Below are positions 27,966-55,376 of a stretch of 64,000 nucleotides of DNA, piece by piece; the stretch's first letter is position 1; each line of letters begins with the position of its first letter. A program made the position numbers and the translations under genes. Under the pieces are notes generated by a model. The model searched no databases, was not told the DNA's origin, and worked only from the letters and a program-made list of their open reading frames with translations. Origin of the DNA: Amoebidium appalachense (lineage: Eukaryota > Ichthyosporea); the NCBI GenBank assembly GCA_963693365.1, contig CAVNZM010000013.1, positions 6,262,001 through 6,326,000 on the forward strand. Reading direction: 5' to 3'.

Positions 27966-28735
27966 GGGGAGGGGGGACTCCACGGGAAACGAGAGCGCCC
28001 TTGGTGATCAGAAACGGGCAGTCCCTTTCCTTTCACGAGTCTTTGAAAATGCAGCACAAATACCCACCTCAAACACGCACACACACTCTCAACCTTAAAC
28101 CTTGGGTAAACCATCACTGGCTGACAACGCGTGGCTTTTGCTTCAAAACCACACAAAGACGCTGTTCCAGGTGCGTGATCAAGGCAAGTGCTCTTCATGC
28201 TGGGCGTTTGGCATCACATCGGCTATGAGCCAGCGGCTGTGCATCCATAGCAACGGCATATTCCAGGACATGCTCTCGGCCATCGACCCAATGACATGCT
28301 GCGACAACTGCCAGGAGGGCTTCTGCCAGGAGGGCGACCCTGGGTCGGTCTACACCTATTGGTGGGTTATCATGCATAGGTGTGGGTCTCTTTTTGCGCT
28401 TTTGGAGTTTGTGCTGTGTAGGATGTCGCTGCCCCTTATTGCTTTTTTTTTTTGTTTTGTTTTTTTTTTCCCTCCCCAAGTCAAAAGTGTACATGTATCA
28501 CAGCGCAAATCTTCAGGGGGGAACGGGGGCTGGGGGGGAGGGGATGTGGTGAGAATGCCTTAAAAACATGAGAAGCCATGAGAATTCCTAAATGTAAGGA
28601 GAGAGGGTGGACGTGGCCACGGTGCACTCTCATCTATCTTATCAAGTGTTTAATCAGAAATGTAATGCCAATATGTTTTTTTTTTCTTCATCTTCGTTTT
28701 CTTGCCTTCCTCCTTTTATAACCTCTCAAAGGAGG

Positions 28736-28769
<34 letters not shown>

Positions 28770-29505
28770 GGCGGGGAGGGGCGGGGAGGGGCGGGGCGGA
28801 TGTTTCCAGAGGATCCGGGAGGGCCATTTTCCGGGGGGGGGGGGGGGGGGGGAGGGGGGGGAGGAAGGGGGGGGGGGGGGGGGGGGGGGGGGAGGGGGGG
28901 GGGGGGGGGAGGGGGGGGAGGTGGGATTTCTTTCTTGTGTGGAGCTTGACACAGGTCGGATTTCCCGCCTGACATTTGCGCAAAAAAACAGGAAGATCTA
29001 GAGCCACGGCATTGTGACCGGGGACGACTACGGGTCCAACATCGGCTGCCAGCCCTACCCTGTGCCCCAGTACATGCACGGCAAGGGCATCAAGGACGTC
29101 CCAAGCAACCACACGTGCAGCGCCGCATGCACAAACCCCTTCTGCCCCCAAAATGCAAACAGAGACCGCACCTACGCAAAGGAGGTATACAGGATCCGCC
29201 CGTTTGACGTCCCGAGCGCAATGTGGGAGATTTACCATCACGGTCCCATTACGTCTGTGTTTGAAGTGTACACGGACTTCAGCGCGTACAAGAGCGGAGT
29301 GTACATCAAGACGCCCACGGCAAACTACACGGGCGGACACACGACGGTGGTCGTTGGGTGGGGAGAGGAGAATGGTGTTCCCTATTGGACGTGTATTAAC
29401 AGCTGGAATAAGCTGTGGGGACACCACGGTTTCTTTAATATTCGCCGCGGAACAAACGAGGTTGCTATTGAGTCTGACATGACGGCTGGTATCCCTAAAC
29501 TTTAA
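27285..29505 (+). CDS. Cathepsin B-like cysteine protease (family C1A)
   Basis: Exons 27285-27644, 28171-28361 and 29004-29505 give about 350 residues. A signal peptide (MTKLAVVTLLAGTATAG) is followed by a propeptide, then the mature enzyme near LPKNYDARHKYF. The oxyanion Gln and catalytic Cys are in RDQGKCSSCWAFG, the His in GGHTTVVVGWG, and the Asn in INSWNKLWG. CQPYPVPQYMHG, MWEIYHHGPI, YKSGVYIKTP and ESDMTAGIP are typical of cathepsin B. The region where cathepsin B has its occluding loop lacks the paired His, so carboxydipeptidase activity may be absent. The third-exon acceptor was placed at GAG/CCACGG because the two nearer AGs give stops. Probably lysosomal or secreted. Confidence 0.9.
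27937..28935. repeat. G tracts in the cathepsin introns
   Basis: G run 27936-27960 is in intron 1, and G-rich tracts 28739-28768 and 28834-28920 are in intron 2. Unlike most introns in the window, G is on the sense strand here. Confidence 0.85.
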
Positions 29506-30737
29506 GGCAGTTACTTCGCCTGTGCCCAAAAAAGGCAGGTAGTGGCAGAGCCAATGGATTTAGTCCGTGGTTGCCGTTTGCGCAAAAACAGGTAGGAAGT
29601 TGTGCTGGCCTGTGTGTGCCCAGTTAGTGTGGTGCATCTAGTATAGATATATTTACAAGTCACGGTATGCATGCAATTATATGTATGCATGTCTATGTAT
29701 GTATGTGTATATTTTATGAATATTCGCTAGCTACATCATCTGGCAGTATATATGGTATTAAATGGAACGAGGCTGGGTTCGAGGCAATTTCTGTTAAACG
29801 TAGTCGTCTTTTGCCGTGCCAGCGGGTCCTGCAACTTTTATGCAAACCAACTTATGATATCAATCGCTTATTTAATGCACCCAGAGCAGAAAATGGTAAT
29901 ACAGTTTATGTCGACACACCTTTTATTTAGTATAGAGGCAGGGTAACCTGGGTAACCTAAAAACAATGCACAAAGGCACGACCCTGAGACACAGCAGCGA
30001 ACTTAAGTGCTGAGAAAAAAAGAGATGCCTGGGAGGAAGGAGGCCGAAGCAGGCAACGAAGGGGGTGGGGGGGGGGGGGGGGGGGGGGGGGAGAAGGGAT
30101 GGACAACGGCCAAGCATTCGTTGTCCCCCGAAAGAGTCTGCGGTGGTGCAGCGGCCTTTGGGGGGGGGGGGGGGGGGGGGGGGAAGGCAGTATAGGGAAC
30201 TTGGGAAAGTGTTTCGGGGGGGTGGGGGGTGGGGGGAAGGCAGTATAGGAAACTTGGGAAAGTATCCGGGGGGGGGGGGGGAGGGGGGGGGGGGGGAAGG
30301 CACTATAGGGAACTTGGGAAAGTATTGGGGGGGGGGGGGGGGGGGAGGGGGGGAGAGAAGGGAGTATAGAGATCTTGGGAAAGTGTGCCCGGGGGGGGGG
30401 GGGGGGGGGGGGAGGGGGAAGGCAGCCGTAGTATTGGCAACTTGGGAAAGTGTCAGGACGGAACTTCTTGTAATCCCAGTATTATGCTGGGCTTATATTT
30501 CGTATCTAATAATAGGTAACATAAGGGCGCGTACAGAGTGCCCTTATAGATCATCACTGATGACCACCATATACTTTAATAAACCCCCCTCCCCCCCACC
30601 CCCCCCCCCCCCCCGGTCAAGTTCAGTAAAACGGCGCATTCAACGATAGGGGTTTGTTAAAGTTTCAGGCACCTAAAAAGATACCATAAGTCTGTCGAAA
30701 CATTCACGAATATGGACTATAAACAGCATGCACCAAA
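29506..30737. other. Convergent intergenic region with a minisatellite
   Basis: Separates the 3' ends of the protease (+) and receptor (-) genes. No gene is seen. It holds a G-tract minisatellite (30181-30455) and a C tract (30588-30614). Confidence 0.75.
30181..30455 (+). repeat. Minisatellite of five units joined by G runs
   Basis: Units begin near 30181, 30236, 30295, 30355 and 30416. Each reads about GGGAAGGCAGTATAGGGAAC then TTGGGAAAGT, followed by a 10-30 nt G run; period about 55-61 bp. The fourth and fifth units are the most diverged. G-quadruplexes are likely. Confidence 0.88.
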
Positions 30738-46121
<15,384 letters not shown>

Positions 46122-48455
46122 GCTAGCTGATTTATGGAAGTAATATAACGGTGTGCAGAGGCAATAGCTATAGTTGAAGTATTCTAACTTTAAATTTATA
46201 TAACTACGGTAATACTCCGATGTGTGTTTTCGCAGCCAGAGTTCCCAAACCGAGTGGGAAGCAAAATGGCTTATTACTAAGAATATTCGAATCAGGGCAT
46301 GAGGTTTTATAAGGGCCTGTGCCCTCACGAGCCACGTTGCTGCAGGTGCATGCGATGTCTGAGTCCACAGATAAGATTGCGCCACTGGGTTTAAATGATT
46401 GAAGATCTCATGCACATGTATTGTAGGCTTACAGCCATGCGACGAATACAATGCCTCTGATCGGTAAACAACATATGAATGAATTGGCCGACAATATCGT
46501 GCTGATATGCTACATTATTGGGCCGAAAATCGAGGTTGAATTCGAAGCCAACAAGTGTATTGTTCCCCTGTGCAGAGTGCACCCCCAGCCGATTCGGCGA
46601 TGTGGCCTTCTGTGGCGTGCTGCTCTATTAGCTCTAAAATCCCAAAATACATCGATTATTTGATTGGGTTAGACGGCACCAACAAATTGCTTCGATTGGT
46701 TAAATTCTCTTGGAGCCAAAACCTTTGTGCCAATCATGTGCGCAGGATTGATGATCTTATACCTGGCACCTAGAGCAGCAGTGAAATATTTGGATGTTGA
46801 TAGTTGATGTTACAGCCTTCTGCCTGAAGGTACACTGTCGATGATGGTAGGTCACGTTCGCGGGCACCTGTTCATATTACCAATCCCAAGAATTCAAACA
46901 CGATGATGTTGTGGGTTCAAGAGCATTTGCCTCCACTTATGCAACGGTTCGCGGCGAGCCGCCCGCAGACTGGCAGTGGTCAGGCCACTGGCCCACTGCA
47001 TGCGGCCAGCAGTTTGGAGGTAATCTTATGATTGGACACTCCGTTCTTAATGCAATTGTAGCAGCCGGCGCCGGCCCGCGCCTGGCCCACGAAACTTCGA
47101 CATCATCATGATGTTCAAGTTGGTGCGGTGCGGGGGGCCCGGGTACCATATCAGGAGCAATTTTTGAATTCTCCCTCCCCGGCCCCGCCGGGGAAAATTT
47201 GAGGTTTTTGGACCTCAAAGAAGTCAAATCCTGCAAAATCCACTACCGGGAGGCCAAAAAGGGTGATTTTACAAAAAAGGAGGGACATACATGAAAAAGA
47301 GAAAATGGGCGAGTTCAGTGGGCTGCCGATAAGTATATTTCGTGCTGGGCCGGTATACATGCTGCCGTGGTTGTTGCTGTAGACGGCAGTATGGCATCGC
47401 ATGTGTCACGTGACCTGCACGTGAATGCGACCATGTGCAGGCACTGAGTCTAGGGGGGATTTGTATGTGTGTTCACGTGCCTATGTGTGTCTTGTTAGAG
47501 CATGCTTGGAACATATAGGTATGTGTAACATTGTATTTTCCAGCATACAGTTGTGTACCACGCTGTACAACTTGCCAACAAGATTATTATTCTTCACTCT
47601 CAGATAAAAAAATAAAATAAAAAAAAGAAAGAAACACGCGTGGCTTTTGCCGAGGCTGAAATGACTGTGCGCAGCCTCACCCCGGCCGGATTCTGGACAG
47701 GGCTGTGCTGCCCGCTGGGAGTGCGATGCATCTCCTGCGATTGGTTAGACAAATCCAAATTATGCGCGAAAGCCAATCGTAACAGAGGTATTTGAAGGAC
47801 TACATTCCAGAGAATAAACTGGTTCCTGACGGTTATATACGTTTATTGGACTGGTCACCAATGTATTCCTATAGTGATGTAATGGTTTTTACCTTTCTAA
47901 GTAAAACCAAGGTTGCCTCTCGTCTTTATGAAGAGTGTTATGAGATTTTGTCGCTGTATGCAGTAAAATATTGCCGCAATACTTGTACCGTTTGCGTAAC
48001 AAAGAAAATTTGTAGAGCGAAGCAGATTCCTCAGTTTATATTGCCCCAAGGTGAGAATAGAGTGCATAAATAAAAGGCTAGGAAAAACACTATAATAAAT
48101 TTTTTTCATCCAATGCATGTTTTTGGTTTTTATTGTCATAAATAAATGTCTTTTGGGGGGCTAAGTGCATCAAAATAAGCGAATGATACTACGACGAAAG
48201 TTTCTCAACAGTGGTCGCGATATACCCTCCTCCGACCTCCCATATAAACAAACCAACACGGCCCAAATCCCTTCACACCCACTTCGTAAGGCTCGGGCAC
48301 GGGTGTTGGAAAGGTAAGCACACAATATAGACACCCGTCTTTTCCTAACACTATTGTCTATACGTGTCTGTGCTTCATTAATTCTCACACGACAAAAACA
48401 CCCATACTCTTTCTTGTCCGCACGGTAATCGCCGAGCACACACCCCGCACCCACC
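46122..48455. other. Divergent intergenic region between receptor and selenium-binding-like gene
   Basis: No gene is supported. It should hold promoters of both flanking genes. An ATTGGTT (inverted CCAAT) box lies at about 47740, but no TATA box is obvious. A GC-rich segment (46940-47210) includes small hairpins such as GCCGGCGCCGGC near 47065. Confidence 0.6.
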
Positions 48456-50893
48456 ATGCACACTCTAAAAACCGCTGTAGTGCTAGCCCTAGGCTACGCC
48501 GGTGCCGCCTACGCCCAGGTGTCCGGTGCAGGCTCGCCTTGCCCCACTGGTTTCGAAAACAAGGAAGGCATCTGTGTTGCTGTGCCGCGTGCACTTCTAG
48601 CGGTAAACCCGACAATCCCGGATGCCCGTGGGTTCGATGTTGCGGCCCCACCAGCTGCTCTACTGACAACAGCAGTCAGCCCGCTCGACTGCATCGGACG
48701 CATTGCTACAGGCGGGAAGGTGAACATCAAAAATGGCGAACTGGGCTGGCACCCAGACGGTTGCAACAAGTGCAGGTGCACAAACAGGAGGCTCACGTGC
48801 ACGCGCAGGCAGTGCACGGGCACCATTGGTGATGCACAGTTGAACGTCATTGAGCCACCTAAAACGGGCTTTTCCGACAAGTATTTGTATGTTTGGTATG
48901 GTGACGATGACCAGAAGGACCCGGACTTCATCGCTACACTGGACTTCGACCGCAAGTCGCCTAACTATGGCAAGGTGGGTGCCCAAAGAGCGGAATTTTG
49001 CTATTGAATTTGAAAGTGAAGGCAAGGCGACATTTGCGTGTTCGTATGCCGGCAAGCTGACGGAGGCACAAACATAAAGCACACGTGTGTGTGTGTGTGT
49101 GCATGTGTGTGTGTGTGTGGTGCGTGTCTGTGTGTAGATGTTTGTGGCCACAAGGTCGCCATGCTGGCCACAAACATAAAGATATGCCAATGCCACGGTA
49201 ATGAGGTTTCGGCAAATAGTCATATGTGCACAGTGGTGTGGCAAGCATCTCGGACGATCACGGCATGTGTTGCACGATTGGCACGGGATCATTTGCACAA
49301 GAGTGAAGGCCGATGGATAAAATGATGATATGTATATCGGTTTGGGTTCTGTCTCTCTGCCAATTCGTTGGGGAAACGGTAAATATGGGATGATGGAATG
49401 GTGTGTGTGAAAGCTCATGCATCAAGCTTCTGTGAGGGAGGAAGGGAGAGGTGAAAGAAGCGTCCGGGTTGTAGGTATGGGGTGCCGGGTGTCGAGAATA
49501 TGTGCACGGTATGTTGGGTGTGTGCATGTGCCTTTCTCAGTTTTCTTCAGCTTTTTGTTGGTGTGTGTACGTGTGTGTGGTGATGGGTTTGGTGATGGTT
49601 TGCGTGAGTGGTGGTGGTGGTGGTGGTGTTTGTTAGCCGCGGAGGGGATTGGGTGGGTGGTGGTGGTGGGGGGGGGAGGGAGAGAGAGAGAGAGAGAGAG
49701 ATGGGAGGGGGGGTGGGGGGGTGGGGGGGCAGCAGGGAGAGAATGTAAGCCCGTGCCAGGAAAACATGGTGTGTATGAGTCCAGCTACAACAAACATTTA
49801 ACTATTCGTTCCCCCCGTGCAGGTCATTTCCACCTCGCCCCTTGCCGGCTGGTACGCGCGCAAGAACGAGCCCCATCACGTGGGCATTAGTGCCGACAAG
49901 AAGACCATCATTGCTGGCGGCCTGCTGAGCTGGGTCAACAACCAGCCCGACCTGTTCTTCTTCGATCTCAGCAAGGACCCCTCCCGGCCTCGTTTCAACA
50001 GGGCCATGGACGCCCCCCTCTCTTCCACAACCGACGATTTCGTCTCGCTGCCTAACGGAAACATTCTCATCACTATGATGGGTGGCCCCGCCGGCGGATA
50101 CAAGGGCCGTGTGATCGAATTGGACACACAAAATAAGCTGGTGGGTGAGTGGCCCCGCGACCCCCCAGAGGATTTCACCCCTCACGGTATTTCCGTCCGC
50201 CCCGAGCGCAATCTCATGGTCACGTCCGATTTCGTCGTGCCCAAGTCCACGATTGGTGCCGGCCCGCGTGAGTACCGCCAGACAGTGCGTGTGTGGGATC
50301 TCGACAAGCGTGAGATCAAAAAGACGATCAAGATCGAAACAGCAGCCAGCATCATGGACTTGGCGCTCATTCCCAACGACCCCCTCGAGCGCGTGTATGC
50401 GCCTGCACAGGGCGGAAACCTGTACCTCGTCAACACACAGGACGGTACCTGGGAGGAGATCATGACCTTCTCCGAGCACGCACGCCCGGCTGCTCCCGGC
50501 GCCACCACGCCCCCCGGCACCAAACCGCACATTCTCCGATTCCGTAAGGACGGGAAGCGCGCGTGGATGACCACCTACGAGGCAGGCAAGGTGCTCATGT
50601 TCGATACGACGGACGTGCGCAAGCCCAAAATTCTCCGCGTAATCGACCTGGGACACGACTCCGGCCCGCATTTCCTTGCTCTTTCCAACGACGAGAACCG
50701 TATGATCGTGACGGATTACTTCCTCGACAACAACTATCTCAACGGAAACGTGAAGGCAGATGGTGATCGCCGCACACACGTGTTCTTGCTGGGAGAGGAC
50801 GATTTCCAGCTCGACCCTCTGTGGTTCCACGATGGCGATATTGCTTTCCCAACGACTGGCCCTGCCAGACCTCACGGCGCGGTTATGGCTTAA
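48456..50893 (+). CDS. Secreted selenium-binding protein / methanethiol oxidase-like enzyme with N-terminal Cys-rich module
   Basis: Two exons, 48456-48974 and 49823-50893, give 530 residue-scale length (173 + 356 residues). A signal peptide (MHTLKTAVVLALGYAGAAYA) comes first. Residues 75-115 form a small Cys-rich module (WHPDGCNKCRCTNRRLTCTR, then RQC) like a VWC or pacifastin repeat. The remainder matches the SELENBP beta-propeller: KDPDFIATLDFDRKSPNYGK, NEPHHVGIS, LFFFDLSKDPSRPRF, HGISVRPERNLMVTSDF, VRVWDLDKREI, GPHFLALSNDENRMIVTDYF. Family members oxidise methanethiol with a copper cofactor; the His pair in NEPHHVG matches ELHHSG. The CSSC motif of human SELENBP1 is absent. Export plus the added module set it apart from the usual cytosolic enzyme, so its substrate is open. 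The intron has GT, GA and G-rich tracts. Confidence 0.92.
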
Positions 50894-52161
50894 AAGGTAG
50901 ATTAAGATTTAACGGTCACATTTGGTTGGCTGGGATTGGTTGGTGTTGGTGGGGTGGAAACGGGGAATGATGTCACAAGCAGCATTCCTCATGTTAGCTG
51001 TGATTTAGAGTGAGCTTTATATAGTTACTGCTGGCTGGTTGGTGTAGATTATCTATGAGATATGGATATGGGTAGTACGGATAATGATTTGTGTCTGCGT
51101 GTTGGTTCTGATCATCTTGTAGACTAAAGATGATGCTATTAGAATATACTTAGAATAACCATACCACCGGGGATGGGTTGGGCCAGTACGGATCTACTGA
51201 TATTTATGATTTCAGTCCAATACCAAAATTAGCACCGCTGTAAATGACTACTTACACATTATATGTAGGTTCATGCGGTAATATCGATATCCTTATCATT
51301 GCACCATGATTTTTCAATCTAGCTACAATGAGCTTATAGGCTTTGCCCTACTTGTGCTTGTACGTAACATACTCCTCAAAAAATTGGAGCAAACATAAAA
51401 ACGAAACGGTACATCATGATGGTTGGCTGGCATGTGCAGAACCCCCCCCCCCCCCCCCCCCCCCCCCCTCTTGAACGACGTCGACAACAATCACCCTGAA
51501 ATGGTCCAGGCTGGGAACTGTGGATATCGCGATGACTTGGGCAGCCTCTGGTTATGGCTCTACAAAGGATGTATACTCTCTTATTTGACAAGCCCTGCAA
51601 TCTGCATTGTGTCGCCACGTACGAATCATTAATCATGTGTACCATGAAATATTGTAAACATATAACTTAACCAATAACCTCTCTCCCCCCCTCCCACCCC
51701 CCAAAAAAACACCAACCACCACCACCACTTGCCACCACACACACACAAGCAATGTAGACACTACAGTACTCGGTGCCGTATGAAGACTATTATATTAGAT
51801 GGTTAGAGGCTGTCTGTCACCGTGGCCACGGCGTGTGTGCATAGCCTAAGGTGTGGGAGGCACGGTTTTGGTGGTGGTGGTGCAGGGCTTTTCGTTTTTC
51901 TTTTCTTTTTTTTTTGGAGGGAGAGGGGGGACCGGGTCGTGGGGTGGGGAGCCGGGGAAGCGCTTTATTTGTCGTGTGGGGGTACCTGTGGTGGGTAGGC
52001 CCAGTGGGGTGTTTGTGTATGTGGTTCGGATAAATATATCTCATGCTCGTTGAACCCCCCTCCCCTCCCATTCCTGCACCCTTTCCTCCCTCCCCCCCCC
52101 CCCCCCCCCACACACCCACCCACCCACCCATGGCCACCCACACATTTACACATACACACAC

Positions 52162-52246
<85 letters not shown>

Positions 52247-52455
52247 ACACACCCACACCCACACCCACACCCACACACACAAAAAAAACAAACAAGAAAA
52301 AAAAAAAAAGGGGGGGGGGGGGGGGGGGGGGGGGGGGGGCGCTGGTGGTGGTGGTGGTGCTTGGGGGGGGGAGGGGTGGAGGGAGGGGGGAGGGGGGCGT
52401 TGTGGTGGTGGTACCGGTGGTGGCGAGTGGTGGTGATGGTCGTGGTGGTGGTGGT

Positions 52456-52503
<48 letters not shown>

Positions 52504-52882
52504 GCTGCTAAATGTAGTATAGGGGCAGCATGAACAGGTTCTGGTACACAAAAATGAAGATAACTTCTCAAGAAAGAAGTGATCAAGGCCCCATGGATGT
52601 ACAGCAACACATATGTATTGGTGGAGCCGAGGCCACAGGAATGGAAGGAACCCAGAGCCAGACGAAAGAAAAGTTACTGGAGACAGGGCACGTTTTTTGA
52701 GACATAAAGAGTTACGGAGATAACATAAGGACGAAACGAATGCTTGCCCCCTGGCAAGACTCGAGAGAGAGGATCATTAAAAATAGGACGGACGGGAGAA
52801 GAATTAAGGGCGGTAAGGGGGGAGAAAATTGTTTCAAGACGACAGGGCAGGTGGCAGGCCGCCGGGGGGAGGGGGGAGGGGG

Positions 52883-52930
<48 letters not shown>

Positions 52931-54730
52931 GGGATAAATAAAATGCACTACTTCGGGGTGGAGAGTGGCACCGGCGAATCCCACATAGAACGTGGTTTTG
53001 CGTGAACATATCTCCCCCTTGCACAGGGTTGGATGTAGATCTGAAACGAGGTGACATTTGGGAATTTTGAACAAAACTTGCCTGTCTTATAAGCAGAGTT
53101 AGTGTCCCCTTTTCGCACTGGGGGGATAATATAGATGCGAAGCCTTCAGGTCGTATTGGAGCCCCTGACCCCTCCTACTCCCTCCCCCCCCTCTCCGCCC
53201 GTCCCCTTCATGACCTGTGAATGCAATTATTGTTTGTTGCTAACTTTGGGAAAGAATAATCTTCCGGTTACGTTGCAACCCTTGACTCCTACAACTCCCC
53301 TTCCCCCCCCCCCCCCCCCCCCACCCCCCACCCCCCCCCCCCCTCCCCTCCCACACAACACGAACTGTGGATTAGTCCCCTCACCCATTATCCCCCCTTC
53401 CCCGCGCACACCCCCAACCCCCACCCCTTCACACACACACACCTTACCCCCCTCCCCTCCCCCCCACACCCCCTCCCCTCCCCAACCCCCCCCCCCCCCC
53501 CAACACACACACACACACACCTTCCCTCATCCCCCCCTCCCCAGAACCCGAACCAGCACCTCTACTTTCGCCACACGATGCTCACTATCAAAATGAAGGT
53601 GAAGTGTCTAGTTGTGCCTGTCGTGCGCCGCCTCCAGATCTCGGACTTGCTGCCACCACTAACTCTGGATTTTTGGTGCTTCTCTTTTATTGTCACATAT
53701 TCATACAAGAAAACCCTGCCACCTAGCCGTTCATGCTCCTGCTTTCTCTCACTCTCGTTCCTCGAGCTCTCTCGCTCGCTCAACAGTGTGAAACTTTCGG
53801 GCCATCATCGGCTCAGTGTGCAAGAACGCGGCCCGAGATTGATATGTTGCCGGGACCCATGATACCAGCCCTTAAAAAAATCTTATAAAAATAAAATATT
53901 TTTTAAAATTTATGTTTCGGCTCTTTTTCTGATTTAAACAATTTAAACATAAAAAGTTTATGGCAAGTCAAGAATGCAGACTGACCCGACTCGTTTACCG
54001 AAGATTCGGCTGTGTGGCTGCGGCGTGGCGCGGAGGGGCAAAAGGTCACGAGTGAGCACACACCGAGGCAGCTGCAGCGAGCAAGAAAAAAGGTAGAAAC
54101 GGAACGGTTCTCTTGTTTTTCTCTTCCCATTTTCAGTACCAAATTATCCTTCTGCCGTTGGTAGGGAATATTACGTTTAGTTGGGCAGAGGGGTCTGGTC
54201 ACAACGCTTCAAGCGGTATTTTGGGGTGTGATTCAGCTGTAGATGGGTGTGGTTCGAACGTCAAGAGCGGAGGATAAGGTCAACTGGGCAGATGATTAAG
54301 CAGTTGCATTTAGGGACACAGAAAGGAGGAAAGGGGTATATAGAGCATCATCCAAATTAGTGTGCCTGTGAGGAACGAAGTCTTTCAGGTGGCATCTGGC
54401 ACGACACGCTGCAAATCATTCCTGTCTTTTTCTATGGCTTCGAGTAGAACATAACGCGCGCGGTACATCATGGCATGGGTGTTTCAGTCATCTACCATTT
54501 TTCCCTACACCATGGATTCTCACGGGTGTCCTTTCTTTTCATCCTGCTGATTTTCGGGGCCTCGGTGTTTTCGGCCAGGCAACACACACAAAACACGAGT
54601 TTTGGACTTTCCAACCAAGCGCATCGGGTGCATGCATCGTGCTTTTTATCAAGAATTTCCTTGTGTTCGTACTACAGTTCTGAACTTCAAACACGCTTTG
54701 CGATAAGCTCCCACCCCCACCCCCACCCCC

Positions 54731-54767
<37 letters not shown>

Positions 54768-55376
54768 AAAAAAAGAAATAGATAATGAAAAATAAAAAAC
54801 TCCCTTTCTTCTTCACCTCTTTTCTCTTCCTCTTCCTCCACCCTTTTCCCACGACCACCCATCCTCCATTCAAGTTTCCCCTCCCCTCCCCCCCTGCCCC
54901 CCGACTTAGGTAGCGATGGGGGAGCTTCCCTAGAAGCCCCGTCTCCTGAGTTCCTATCTATATTTTTCTTGCTGCTTACTGCTGCAAATTTAACCCCCGG
55001 CCTTTCCCACTGCCCTTGCCTGCATAAGCAACCCCGCTCGTCTCTGATCAAGACGGTTGACCTACCCATGTTCACGTGAAACAGTATCTGAGTTGGGTTT
55101 CGTTAACGAGGTAAATAGGTCGAAACTCGGGGTACTGTGGATGACGTGGGCCCCCCCTGAGGATGGGCTCTGCTTATTATGCATACTCTTTATGTATGGC
55201 TTGCATTCTGCATCGTGTTATCCGTTTGTTCTTGTGTACTTCGTACTTTTTGACGCAATCAAACCCCCCTGCCCCCCCAGGCCCTCCCGTTTCCCACAAC
55301 AACCCCTCATCCTTCTGCCCAATTCTCATCCATTTTTCCGTCCAGGTGCAGTTCACCAGCCAACCCCTCTCCCACC
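50894..55376. other. Intergenic region, mostly simple repeats
   Basis: No gene is supported in about 4.5 kb. It contains a C tract (51441-51468), a mirrored (CA)n/G-rich block (52086-52345, including (CA)n 52150-52243 and a G run from 52311), a (GGT)n-G tract (52385-52501), a G run (52883-52929), C-rich/CA sequence (53298-53520), and the C-tailed repeat at 54985-55275. Small frames near 52960-53075 (-) and 53545-53862 (+) are unsupported. Confidence 0.65.
54985..55275 (+). repeat. C-tailed interspersed repeat, near full-length copy
   Basis: Reverse-complement match of 6972-7253 along nearly its whole length, with scattered differences. It ends GACGCAATCAAACCCCCCT. GGTCGAAACTCG in the middle is loosely similar to a pol III B box. 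It ends about 100 bp before the coupling-factor start codon, so it may contribute to that promoter. Confidence 0.85.

Noticed and set aside
49802-50875. Minus-strand frame of 357 residues
   Set aside because: It mirrors the second exon of the selenium-binding-like gene; codon-level similarity to that family exists only on the plus strand.
52674-53075. Minus-strand candidate exon (TTFYVGFAGATLHPEV)
   Set aside because: The acceptor-based frame differs from this one and stops soon; no neighbouring exons were found.
53545-53598. Possible short plus-strand exon NPNQHLYFRHTMLTIKMK between CAG and GTGAAG
   Set aside because: Splice-like borders alone are weak evidence; no partner exon or family match in the surrounding 2 kb.
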